Origin: Ahaetulla prasina
Lineage: Eukaryota; Chordata; Lepidosauria; Squamata; Colubridae
Assembly: GCF_028640845.1 (NCBI RefSeq)
Contig: NC_080541.1
Location: forward strand, 5,941,935 to 6,005,934
Reading direction: 5' to 3'
DNA length: 64,000 bases
Within the stretch, counting starts at the first letter, position 1; each line of letters starts with the position of its first letter. Below, in pieces: positions 39,961 through 49,271 of the stretch. The notes beneath the pieces were generated by a model. The model saw only the letters and a program-made list of their open reading frames with translations, ran no database searches and was not told the DNA's origin. Made by a program: the position numbers and the translations under genes.

Positions 39961-40395
39961 CATGATGGGGAAGGGGAGGGGAGGAAATAAATGGATGAAG
40001 AAGAGAAGGGAAGAGAAGAAAATGGATGACGAAGGGAAGGGAAGGGAGTAAATGGATGAAGAAGGGAAGAGAAGAGAGTATTTTTTTTTAATTTACATTT
40101 ATATCCCGCCCTTCTCCGAAGACTCAGGGCGGCTTACAGTGTGTAAGGCAATAGTCTCATTCTATTTGTATATTTACAAGGTCAACTTATTGCCCCCAAC
40201 AATCTGGGTCCTCATTTTACCTACCTTATAAAGGATGGAAGGCTGAGTCAACCTTGGGCCTGGTGGGACTCGAGCCTGCAGTAATTGCAAGCAGCTGTGT
40301 TTTAATAACATGCTATCTTACAGCCTGAGCCACCCACGGCCCTAAATGGATAAAGAAGGGAAGGGAAGAGAGTAAATGGATGAAGAAGGGAAGCC
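39960..40395 (+). repeat. ~30-bp purine minisatellite interrupted by a SINE
   Basis: Units of the form AAATGGATGAAGAAGGGAAG, then GGAAGAGAGT repeat at 39985-40080 and resume at 40345-40393. The SINE (40081-40344) sits between. Confidence 0.8.
40081..40344 (-). mobile_element. L2-tailed tRNA-derived SINE
   Basis: The left end is TTTACATTTATATCCCGCCC. The body has ATCTGGGTCCTCATTTTACC and the head ACAGCCTGAGCCACCCACGG. Confidence 0.87.
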
Positions 40396-41595
40396 AAAGA
40401 GGTTGTTAAAAAAAAAAGCTTTTAAAAGGCTCCTCTGGCGATCCCAGCTGAGTTGCCTCATCACCAGAACCTTAAAAAAAAACGTATTTTCTACAAGCTC
40501 TTTGGCCGGGATCATCAGAGGAGCTTTTAAAATCTTTTTTTCCTCTGGCAATCCCAAATGAGTTGCCTGATCATCACGGGCTTTTTAAATCGTTTTTTTA
40601 CAACTTCTTACAACAGCCCGTGCTCATGCCCACCCGATCGCCCCGTCCCCACTTACCTTATTGTTGCTCCTTTCCGGCTCGCAAAGTCTTGTTTTACTTC
40701 GGCTGCTGTAATCAGTTGCATCAGCTAGCAACTCAATCTGCCTGCCTGCAATCCATCTCCTCGGTGAGCAACTCAATCTGCCTGCCTCCAATTGTTAATT
40801 GGGGTTTTTTAAAGAGTTTTTTTTAGACAGCAATTTAAAGTTAAGGAAGTTTTAAATTTAGCTGTTTTTATCTAAAACAGGGATTTCCAACCTTAGTAAC
40901 TTTAAGGCTTGTGGACTTCAACTCCCAGAGTTCCTGAACTCTGGGAATTGAAGTCCACAAACCTTAAAGTTACTAAGGTTGGAGACCCCTGATCTAAAAA
41001 ATATAAATAAAATAAAATAAAAAAATAAAATATTTGTGCAGCTTTCTGAGATTTGGTGTGTTTCTGTAGTGTTTCACTCTAACTACACAAAATCTCACAA
41101 AGCTGTATGTGGCATTTTGTGTGTGTGTGTGTTTGAGTCAGTTGTGTTGTATGTGTGTGTAAAGTGTGAAAGTTGCTTGTTGAGCTTTTTGTGGCTGTGT
41201 GAGGTTCCTTCTTGTTTCAGGGGTCATTTCGGGTGAAGTGCAGCTGCTTTTACATTGTGTGTGAGTCAGTTGTATTGTGTTGCGTGTGTGTAAAGTGTGA
41301 AAGTTGGTTTTTGAGCTTTTTGTGGCTGTGCGAGTTTCCTGCTTGTTGCAGAGGCCATTTGGGGTGAAGCGCAGCTGATTTTACATTTTGTGTGAGTCAT
41401 TTGTGTTGTGTTGTGTGTGTGTAAAGTACGAAAGTTGGTTTTTGGTACCTCTTATTGTTTTGTATACTTCGTTTATTATTTTTATTATTTATTGTTATTG
41501 GCCATGCCCAACCAGTCATCTGACCACCAAGCCACGCCCACCAATTAAGCCACGCCCACAGAACTGGTAGAGAAATTTTTTAGATTTCACCTCTG
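40396..41595 (+). mobile_element. GGTGAAAT hAT, 5'-truncated, carrying a MITE
   Basis: It is homologous to the second half of 48283-49193. Shared parts are TGATCATCACGGGC-type modules, ATCAGTTGCATCAGC, three-fold GTGTGTAAAGTGTGAAAGTTG repeats, then GCCACGCCCACAGAACTGG and a GATTTCACCTCTG terminus. The left terminus is missing. The MITE lies at 40878-40991. Confidence 0.75.
40878..40991. mobile_element. CTCCAACCTT palindromic MITE, complete
   Basis: This 114-bp element is an almost perfect palindrome: CAGGGATTTCCAACCTTAGT to ACTAAGGTTGGAGACCCCTG, with the centre at AGTTCCTGAACT. It has a perfect 8-bp duplication, ATCTAAAA (40870-40877 and 40992-40999), so it moves like a hAT. Confidence 0.93.
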
Positions 41596-41617
41596 CTTTG
41601 TAAAATGGTACTAACAT

Positions 41618-41740
41618 TTCATATGATCTTGATTCTATTTCTCTGTTAATGCAACGTAGGATTGCATTGTTTTTTTCAGTATTTCTATCAGTATTTCTAG
41701 AATCATTGCTTGCTTGCTTGCTTGCTTGCTTGCAAGACGT
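41618..41740 (-). mobile_element. Small CR1 piece and a (GCTT)n tract
   Basis: TATGATCTTGATTCTATTTC and TCTGTTAATGCAACGTAGG (41618-41660) match CR1 on minus. (GCTT)n runs 41707-41733. Confidence 0.55.
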
Positions 41741-41792
41741 CTCCTTCTGTGAAAATCCATTTTATAATTCAAGAGCAGAAAAACAGACATCC

Positions 41793-42334
41793 TGTCGTGT
41801 CCCCCTCCCCCTCCGATGACAGGGTCTAGGAAGTCCGTATCAAGCGTGGCCACGAAGCCTCTGCAGCTTTGCCAAATTTCTTTCAGATTTCTCAGGGCAG
41901 GCAGGAATCCAAGTTGTGACTTCAGCAACGAAAGGAGACTTTGCTTGACTCAAAGTTGGAATGCCAAAAGCAGGTCCTTTATATAGGCTGTGGGGTGTGG
42001 CTCCATGACTCAGCACTTATCCAGGCCTGCCCCTCCCTTCCTTCTGCTGACATCGCCTCTCAGATCTCCGGAAGCGGGGATCCGTCCACTGTGAATTCCC
42101 TTCCTCTGGATCTGCTGCCGGTAATTCTAGCACGTGGCTGGCTCCTACTCACACGTTGTAGGAGTGAGGTTTGTTTGTTCATTCCTGACATTCTGTCCAG
42201 GCATGGGGCCAAGACTGGGGGCTGGAGGCATGCCAGGCCGTTCCTCTTCATTATCAGACTCTGAATCTGATAGCAGGCCTGGGAGGCAACAGGAGGGGCC
42301 CGGCTGAGGAGAGGAGGGAGGACGAGGCACAACA
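41793..42334 (-). mobile_element. Solo LTR, family LTR-A, copy 5
   Basis: On the plus strand it runs from TGTCGTGTCC to GGCACAACA, flanked by a perfect CATCC at 41788-41792 and 42335-42339. The minus strand carries the TATA box (GCCTATATAAAGG, 41977-41989). The LTR-internal frame starts well (LLSDSESDNEEERPGMPPAP) but is broken in the middle. Confidence 0.92.
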
Positions 42335-42484
42335 CATCCCTAAAGCATCAGTGTTGCCACTGCTGAGAACATCTGGAATTCTGTTGAAGAAATCCAGCAT
42401 AATTTTTGTTTTAGACTGTCTGGTTATAAATTTGAACATTTATGAGGGGGGAAAAAACCATATAGAATCTTCAGTGGGTTAGAG

Positions 42485-42672
42485 AAGGGGTTCCCAAGTC
42501 CTGGCCGGCCCAATGTTGGGCCGCTGCACATTTGGAACCGGGCCACAGAAGTGGTGGGTGAGTTACATTTATGAAAGCTGCGCATGAGTGTGCAACCATC
42601 CCATCTCCCTAGCCCCACCCTGCCGTTTCTGCCCATCTCCATCTACCGAGCTAGAAAGATTGGGGACCTCTG
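42485..42672. mobile_element. Small hAT-like element with 8-bp duplication
   Basis: AAGGGGTTCCCAAGTCC (CAGGGG with the first base changed) to GATTGGGGACCTCTG, flanked by a perfect GGTTAGAG at 42477-42484 and 42673-42680. Non-coding, 188 bp. Confidence 0.82.
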
Positions 42673-43330
42673 GGTTAGAGGATTAATGATGAGTTCAAAC
42701 CTCGCAAGGGGAACATTTAGGTGCTTTGAGCCATGGTGGTGCAGTGGTTAGAATACAGCAGGAATGTCAAACTCAAGGCCCGGGGGCAGGATCCAGCTCA
42801 TGGGGTGCTTAGGTATGGCCCATGGTGCTGCTCTGGGAACAGTGAAGGGCTGGCCCACAGTGTCTCTGCTGAGTTCCATTTTCGCTGGCAGAGGTTGTTG
42901 TGACCCAGGCCCAAGTAGGTAATAGGAAACTCAGTCAGTGAAAAAACAAACAAAATTTATTAGAACAGCTGAGAATTACTTCATTCTCAGTGTAGTTCAA
43001 CTAAATTAAAGCAAATTCCTCCCAACACAAATTCCTCGGTCCTATCACCAACCTTAGTCCAATTAGGCAAACTGCCGAAGGCCTTTCTTGGCAAAAGTTC
43101 AGAAGACACCGATAAAAAATAAATGCAACAAGACAAAGCTATCAACACTGTTTTCCGGCAAAGGTTCCAAACCTGGTTGCTGGTCTTTTAAACCTTATGG
43201 GAGGGGCCAATTGTATCTTGGCCCTACTCCCATGTTGTCATCTTTGCTTGAGCTGCTCTTGCCTTCTGGCAGTTCTTCTCATGTGTGCATTAGGACCAGG
43301 CTCCTTCTCTTCTTCTGCCTCACTACTGTC

Positions 43331-43701
43331 AGCCTGTTGGATAACCATCTGTCTGAGATGGTGTAGGGTTTCCTGCCTGGGCAGGGAGTTGGACTAGAAG
43401 GCCTCCAAGGTCCCTTCCAACTCTTTTTTTAATTATTATTATTATTTGCATTTATATCCCGCCCTTCTCCGAAGACTCAGGGCGGCTTACACTATGTTAG
43501 CAATAGTCTTCATTCTATTTGTATATTTATATACAAAGTCAACTCATTGCCCCCAACAATCTGGGTCCTCATTTTACCTACCTTATAAAGGATGGAAGGC
43601 TGAGTCAACCCAATCCTGGTGGGACTAGAACCTGCAGTAATTGCAGGCAGCTGCTGTTAATAACAGACTGCATTAGCAGTCTGAGCCACAGAGCTCAACT
43701 C

Positions 43702-43797
<96 letters not shown>
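43331..43797 (+). mobile_element. CR1 3' end and tail, split by a SINE
   Basis: GATAACCATCTGTCTGAGATG to CCCTTCCAACTCT, then after the SINE CAACTCTGTTGTTG and a (GTT)n(ATT)n tail to 43797. Confidence 0.8.
43425..43692 (-). mobile_element. L2-tailed SINE in a CR1 tail
   Basis: The SINE runs from TATCCCGCCCTTCTCCG to CTGAGCCACAGAGCT. The target duplication CAACTCT lies at about 43418-43424 and 43694-43700. Confidence 0.85.
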
Positions 43798-44096
43798 CTC
43801 TTGGGCCTACTCCCGAGTTGTCCTCTCTGCTTGAGCTGCTCTTGCCTTCTGCCAGTTCTTCTCATGCGTGCATTAGGAACAGGCTCCTCCTGTTCCTCTG
43901 CCTTACTACTATCAGCCTCTGGAGGCTCCGGAGTCCACACATCACTCCCCGATGGCCCTGACCACACCTCTGCCTCCGATGCAGAGCCCTCTTCTGGGCC
44001 TTCCCCAGCCTCCAGGACTGGCCCATGCTCTTCCTCAGCATCGTCACTCTCTGACTCAGTTGCCAGCTCCACAGGCTGCTGGCGGACCACAACATT

Positions 44097-44375
44097 GGGC
44101 CTCTGTGGCTCAGGCTGCTAATGCAGTCTGCTATTAACAGCAGCAGCCTGCAATTACTGCAGGTTCTAGTCCCACCAGGCCCAAGGTTGACTCAGCCTTC
44201 CATCCTTTATAAGGTAGGTAAAATGAGGACCCAGATTGTTGGGGCAATAAGTTGACTTTGTATATAAATATACAAATAGAATGAAGACTATTGCTAACAT
44301 AGTGCAAGCCGCCCTGAGTCTTCAGAGAAGGGCGGGATATAAATGTAAATAAATAAATAAATAAATAAATAAACA
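44097..44375 (+). mobile_element. L2-tailed SINE at the LTR-C edge
   Basis: GGGCCTCTGTGGCTCAGG head, TGCAGGTTCTAGTCCCACC B box, L2-like GCCGCCCTGAGTCTTCAG end, (AAAT)n tail. AACA lies before and after, a possible 4-bp duplication. Confidence 0.85.
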
Positions 44376-45541
44376 GAGGTTTACAGGAGGCTGTCACAGC
44401 TAAAAACGGAGCTCGGGAGCCCGTTTTCTCTGCCCGAGCACTAAGGCCACCACAGGCGCCCCCAATATGAATGACGTCGAGCTGGCCATGCCTACCCTTG
44501 CCATGCCCACTCCAGCCCCCAGGGGTCAAACCCAACTGTGATGCGGACCTCAATGAAATCGAGTTCGACACCCCTGGAATACAGTATTGCAGGCTAATTC
44601 TGCAGACTGCCAGGGGTTCGATCCTGACTGGGTCAAGGTTGAGTCAACCTTCCATCCTTCCAAGGTTAGTAAAATGAGGATCCAGATTTTTGGGGGGCAA
44701 TAGTTTGACTCTGTAAACTGCTTAGAGAGGGCTGTAAAAGCAGTATGAAGCAATATATAAGTCTAAGGGCTATTGCTCTTGCTATAAAAAACATTCCCAC
44801 TTCCAGTAGTTCGAATCTCACCAGGCTCAAGGTTGACTCAGCCTTCCATCCTTCCGAGGTCAGTGAAATGAGGACCCAGATTGTTGGGGGCAATAGGCTG
44901 ACTTTGTATATAAATATACAAATAGAATGAAGACTATTGCTAACATAGTGCAAGCCGCCCTGAGTCTTCAGAGAAGGGCGGGATATAAATGTAAATAAAT
45001 AAATAAATAAATAAATAAACAGAGGTTTACAGGAGGCTGTCACAGCTAAAAACGGAGCTCGGGAGCCCGTTTTCTCTGCCCGAGCACTCAGGCCACCACA
45101 GGCGCCCCCAATATGAATGACGTCGAGCTGGCCATGCCTACCCTTGCCATGCCCACTCCAGCCCCCAGGGGTCAAACCCAACTGTGATGCGGACCTCAAT
45201 GAAATCGAGTTCGACACCCCTGGAATACAGTATTGCAGGCTAATTCTGCAGACTGCCAGGGGTTCGATCCTGACTGGGTCAAGGTTGAGTCAACCTTCCA
45301 TCCTTCCAAGGTTAGTAAAATGAGGATCCAGATTTTTGGGGGGCAATAGTTTGACTCTGTAAACTGCTTAGAGAGGGCTGTAAAAGCAATATGAAGCAAT
45401 ATATAAGTCTATTGCTCTTGCTATAAAAAACATTCCCACTTCCAGTAGTTCGATTCTCACCAGCTCAAGGTTGAGTCAGCCTTCCATCCTTCCGAGGTCG
45501 GTGAAATGAGGACTGCCAGGGGTTCGATCCTGACCGGCTCA
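44250..45541 (+). repeat. 646-bp tandem duplication
   Basis: CAGAGGTTTACAGGAGGC occurs at 44374 and again at 45020, a shift of 646 bp. Everything from TTTGTATATAAATATACAA (about 44250 and 44896) onward is nearly identical between the units. The second unit starts inside a hybrid SINE: MIR-like body up to GGACCCAGATTGTTGGGG, then L2-tailed SINE end. This points to recombination between the two related SINEs. Confidence 0.92.
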
Positions 45542-46251
45542 AGGTTGACTCAGCCTTCCATCCTTCCAAGGTTGGTGAAATGAGGACTGCCAGGGGTTTG
45601 ATCCTGACCGGCTCAAGGTTGAGTCAGCCTTCCATCCTTCCAAGGTTGGTGAAATGAGGACTGCCAGGGGTTCGATCCTGACTGGCTCAAGGTTGACTCA
45701 GCCTTCCATCCTTCCGAGGTCGGTGAAATGAGGACTGCCAGGGGTTCGATCCTGACCGGCTCAAGGTTGACTCAGCCTTCCATCCTTCCAAGGTTGGTGA
45801 AATGAGGACTGCCAGGGGTTTGATCCTGACCGGCTCAAGGTTGAGTCAGCCTTCCATCCTTCCAAGGTTGGTGAAATGAGGACTGCCAGGGGTTCGATCC
45901 TGACCGGCTCAAGGTTGACTCAGCCTTCCATCCTTCCAAGGTTGGTGAAATGAGGACTGCCAGGGGTTTGATCCTGACCGGCTCAAGGTTGAGTCAGCCT
46001 TCCATCCTTCCAAGGTTGGTGAAATGAGGACTGCCAGGGGTTCGATCCTGACTGGCTCAAGGTTGACTCAGCCTTCCATCCTTCCGAGGTCGGTGAAATG
46101 AGGACTGCCAGGGGTTCGATCCTGACCGGCTCAAGGTTGACTCAGCCTTCCATCCTTCCAAGGTTGGTGAAATGAGGACTGCCAGGGGTTCGATCCTGAC
46201 CGGCTCAAGGTTGACTCAGCCTTCCATCCTTCCGAGGTCAGTGAAATGAGG
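45512..46251 (+). repeat. Ten-copy 74-bp tandem array derived from a SINE
   Basis: Units begin ACTGCCAGGGGTT at 45512 and every 74 bp to 46178. Each holds the SINE B-box region and body (CGATCCTGACCGGCTCAAGG, CAGCCTTCCATCCTTCC, GGTGAAATGAGG). Three unit types alternate. Type A has TTCG/GACTCAG/CCAAGG. Type B has TTTG/GAGTCAG/CCAAGG. Type C has TTCG and CCGAGG. The order is A B C A B A B C A C', a higher-order pattern. Confidence 0.96.
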
Positions 46252-46353
46252 ACCCAGACTGTTGGGGGCAATAGGCTGACTCTGTAAACCGCTTAGAGAG
46301 GGCTGTAAAAGCACTGTGAAGCGGTATATAAGTCTAAGGGCTATTGCTTTGCT
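46252..46353 (+). mobile_element. 3' end of the SINE that seeded the 74-bp array
   Basis: ACCCAGACTGTTGGGGGC to GCGGTATATAAGTCTAAGG is the intact SINE 3' end, completing the SINE whose middle was amplified. Confidence 0.85.
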
Positions 46354-47280
46354 CGATATCATTCAGATTGGGGGATTTTTTTCCCCCAGCATCACCAATT
46401 TTAACCATTTAATATAAAAGTGCTTGAGGAGAAAAATATTATCCGGCTTTCAATTTAATCTAGGCAATTTCAGTTTGGCTGAGCCTCTTATCTGTCTTGA
46501 GATAACGATGGAGAACTCATCTTTTCCCTCCCATAACAAGGTCCAGTTTCATCTTCGGCCATGAACATCAATTAAGACAGAAAGAAATTACATTTAAAAA
46601 AGGAGAAAGGGGAAAAAAATGAAACATCCCTTCTGCCTTTATAGATCGCTTCATTGAGAGGTGAGCAGCACCTCGGAATGATTCCTACCTCAAAATTTTC
46701 AAAGCTTCATCTACGATTTTCTATTAATCAGCGTCCAGTCGAGCATAATTTGCAAAATTCATGCAGCCCCCTATTAAGGATTTTCTTCTAAGCAAGCAAA
46801 TGAAAGGGATTTGCTAATTCCAAGCGACATTTCATGAATTGGTAATTGGCGCGAGAACCTCTACAGTCCAGGGACGTATTAAATCCGTACAAAATGCAAA
46901 ACAGCCCTCTGAACTTTACTAAACTTTTTTTTTTTTTGGGATGCGTGCATATTTTATATCCCCCTCGGATTTTTATGAATATTGATACAATGGAGCACGA
47001 TGAGATGGTTTGGAAACAGTTAGATGGCCCACTAGACGTTTAGAGGCTGTTGTATTGTCTTTCTGCATTTCAGGTCCATCTGTTGTCCTAGGAAGGTACC
47101 AAGGCTACAAAAGCTTTTCACAAGCACTTTGTGTAGGCAACAGCACGTTGCATTCATTTCAATGGGTGTGGAGATTGTGTTTGGACAGACGGAGAGAGCA
47201 AGATCTTGACCCCGAGGTGAGAAATTATCATCCCAAAAAATGGAGATTAGATTCTCTGGAAAGACTGCTATGCATACTCA
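46354..47280. other. Candidate conserved non-coding element
   Basis: About 0.9 kb free of recognisable repeats, rich in words typical of vertebrate developmental enhancers: CAATTTAATCTAGGC, TCTATTAATCAGCG, GCATAATTTGCAAAATTCATG (an octamer/POU-like core, about 46744) and TTTCATGAATTGGTAATTG (about 46830). There is no long open frame. Function and neighbour gene are unknown; conservation is inferred from composition. Confidence 0.45.
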
Positions 47281-47283
47281 GTG

Positions 47284-47345
47284 AGTATCATTTGTGAAGT
47301 TGAACCAGCAGCTTCATGCCTGGTCCAACTTTACAAATGATACTC
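47284..47345. repeat. Short near-perfect hairpin
   Basis: The arms AGTATCATTTGTGAAGTTG/AACCAG and CTGGTCCAACTTTACAAAT/GATACT pair over 25 bp, with one wobble and one mismatch, around an 11-base loop. The size would suit a small-RNA precursor or a tiny MITE; neither is proven. Confidence 0.6.
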
Positions 47346-47403
47346 TAGACTAGAAGCAAAAAAAGGTTCATTGAGTCTTTCGTTTCCCAAGAAATATTAA
47401 CTT

Positions 47404-47780
47404 GTAGGATGGATGGATGGATGGATGGATGGATGGATGGATGGATGGATGGATACATGGAGGGAGGGAGGGAGGGATACAGATGGATGGATGGATATGT
47501 GGATAGATAGATGGATGGATAGATAGATACATGGAGGGAGGGAGGGTTACAGATGGATGGATATGTGGATGGATGGATGGATGGATGGGTGGGTGGATGG
47601 ATACAAGGATGGAGGGAGGGAGGGATACAAATGGATGGATGGATGGATACATTGATGGATATATGGATACATGGATGGATGGATACATAGATGGATACAT
47701 GGATAGATGGATGGATGGATGGATGGATGGGTGGGTGGGTGGATGGATGGATGGATGGATGGATGGATAGATAGATTGAT

Positions 47781-47823
<43 letters not shown>
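47404..47823. repeat. (GGAT)n/(GATA)n compound tetranucleotide array
   Basis: GGAT, GGAG and GATA blocks, with repeated interruptions GATACATGGAGGGAGGG. Long open frames on minus are period-4 artefacts. Confidence 0.97.
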
Positions 47824-47825
<2 letters not shown>

Positions 47826-48003
47826 GAATGGAAGGATTTATACTCCTTGCAGGCAGCTGGTATTTGCATTCTTTAGAGAGTTGTTGAGGCCACCTGAATA
47901 CAGATGGATACACAACACAGATAAACCTCCAGTGGCCTCAATGACTCTCTAAAAGAATGCAGATGACCAGCTGTCTGCAAGGAGTATAAATCCTTCCATT
48001 CCT
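47824..48003. repeat. Long inverted repeat
   Basis: AGGAATGGAAGGATTTATAC to GTTGTTGAGGCCAC faces GTGGCCTCAATGACTCTC to ATAAATCCTTCCATTCCT. The stems are about 70 bp with a ~35-bp loop. It is continuous with P1 sequence to the right. Confidence 0.85.
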
Positions 48004-48150
48004 CACCATCTAGTCAGAGCTGATGAAGCTTCTTGGATGAGAAGCAAAAGGTCTTCAAAGAAAAAACAAGGAAGTCCAGTTGCCTCCTTAAAAAGCACTT
48101 TTGAGACAATTATGATCTGGGTGATGGAGAATCTCCATAGACAACGTCCA
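48004..48150 (+). repeat. P1 right arm
   Basis: AGCTGATGAAGCTTCTTGG, GGAAGTCCAGTTGCCTCC and AGCACTTTTGAGACAAT. Confidence 0.65.
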
Positions 48151-48282
48151 TATTGATCTCAGAGGTGTCTCTAGGGAGGGGATTACAACAAGTCAATATG
48201 GCAACCACAAGGTGCAATCAAAGTCCTCACCCTGTTTTTTATATACATGTGGTGGACATAAAATGGAACTGTGACTTTGACT

Positions 48283-49193
48283 CAGGGGTGAAATACTCCC
48301 GGTTCGGACCGGTAGCAATGGCGGCGGGTGATTCGGAGAACCGGTAGCAAAAATCTCTGGCCCCACCCCCTGCTCCAGCTGAGCCACGCGATCATCAAAG
48401 TTTTTTTTTTTTTACTTTTAAAAGCATTTTTTTCTTTGGCCAAAAAAATGCTTTTAAAAGTAAAAAAAAAAAGCCTTTGATGAGCTTTTAAAAGGCTCCT
48501 CTGGTGATCCCAGCTGAGTTGCCTGATCATAAGAGGCTTTTAAAATCAATTTTTTACAACCTCTTACAACAGCCCCCGCCCATGGCCCCGCAATCGCCCA
48601 GTCCTTGCTTGCCTAATTGCTGCTTCTTTCGGGTTCGCCAAGCCTTGCTTCGGCTGCTGCAATCCATCTCATCAGCGAGCAACTCAATCTGCCTGCCTGC
48701 AATCCATCTCATCGGTGAGCAAATAAAATAAAATATTTGTGCAGCTTTCTGAGATTTGATGTGTTTCTGTAGTATTTCACTCTTAACTACACAAACAGAC
48801 AAAATCTCACAAAGCTATATGTGGCATTTTGTGTGCGTGTGTGTGTGTAAGTGAGTCAGTTGTGTTGTGTTGTGTGTGTGTGAGGTGTGAAAGGTTTTTT
48901 TTTTTGAGCTTTTTGTGGCTGTGTGAGGTTCCCGCTTGTTGCAAGGGCCATTTTGGGTGAAGTGCAATTGCTTTTACATTGTGTGTGAGTCAGTTGTGTT
49001 GTGTTGTGTAGTGTGTGTGTAAAGTGTGTAAGTTGGTTTTTGGTATCTCTTATTGTTTTGTGTACTTTGTTTATTATTTTTATTATTTATTTTTATTGGT
49101 CATGCCAAACCGGTCACCTGACCACCGAGCCACACCCACCAATTAAGCCACACCCACAGAACCAGTAAGAAAAAAATTTAGGTTTCACCTCTG
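48283..49193 (+). mobile_element. GGTGAAAT hAT, complete
   Basis: CAGGGGTGAAATACTCCCGG to TTTAGGTTTCACCTCTG, flanked by a perfect 8-bp CTTTGACT (48275-48282 and 49194-49201). The interior holds inverted TTTTAAAAGC modules, CAACTCAATCTGCCTGCC repeats and GTGTGAGTCAGTTGTGTTG tandems. It is 911 bp without a transposase frame, so non-autonomous. It serves as the reference copy for 12729, 14352 and 40396. Confidence 0.95.
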
Positions 49194-49271
49194 CTTTGAC
49201 TGCATGGTTGTGGCTACCATGTTGACTTTTTTTACCTTTTCCTATCAACACCACTTTGATTTGCTATAATG

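Larger units (their letters stand above)
42896..44094 (-). mobile_element. LTR-C element, rearranged
   Basis: It begins TGTTGTGACCCAGG and ends GACCACAACA. GAGGT lies before it (42891-42895) and at 44376-44380, beyond a SINE that inserted at its right edge. AATAAA is present on minus (about 42957). A ~120-bp LTR segment (GCTTGAGCTGCTCTTGCC region) occurs twice, at 43209-43330 and 43797-43919, on the two sides of a CR1/SINE block. It could be remains of two LTRs or an internal duplication. The right part keeps a ~95-codon acidic frame on minus (QQPVELATESESDDAEEEHG). Confidence 0.72.
42759..44575. mobile_element. hAT (CAGGAATGTCAAACTC type) carrying LTR, CR1 and SINEs
   Basis: The ends are CAGGAATGTCAAACTCAAGG and GAGTTCGACACCCCTG. 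A perfect 8-bp duplication, GAATACAG, lies at 42751-42758 and 44576-44583. Its own sequence is at 42759-42895 and 44376-44575; the rest is later insertions. Confidence 0.9.
42728..44795 (+). mobile_element. MIR-like SINE split by a hAT stack
   Basis: The head is at 42728-42758 (CATGGTGGTGCAGTGGTTAG, AATACAG). The body resumes at 44576-44795 (GAATACAGTATTGCAGGC, GGGGTTCGATCCTGAC, GCTTAGAGAGGGCTG). Confidence 0.85.

Noticed and set aside
43519..44121. 200-codon frame with runs of Cys and Tyr
   Set aside because: It is created by (GTT)n(ATT)n inside a CR1 tail and crosses transposon boundaries.
45512..46251. CRISPR-like array
   Set aside because: Units are contiguous 74-mers without unique spacers, derived from a SINE in a vertebrate genome.
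47345..47913. Two overlapping ~180-codon frames
   Set aside because: Artefacts of the GGAT/GATA array.
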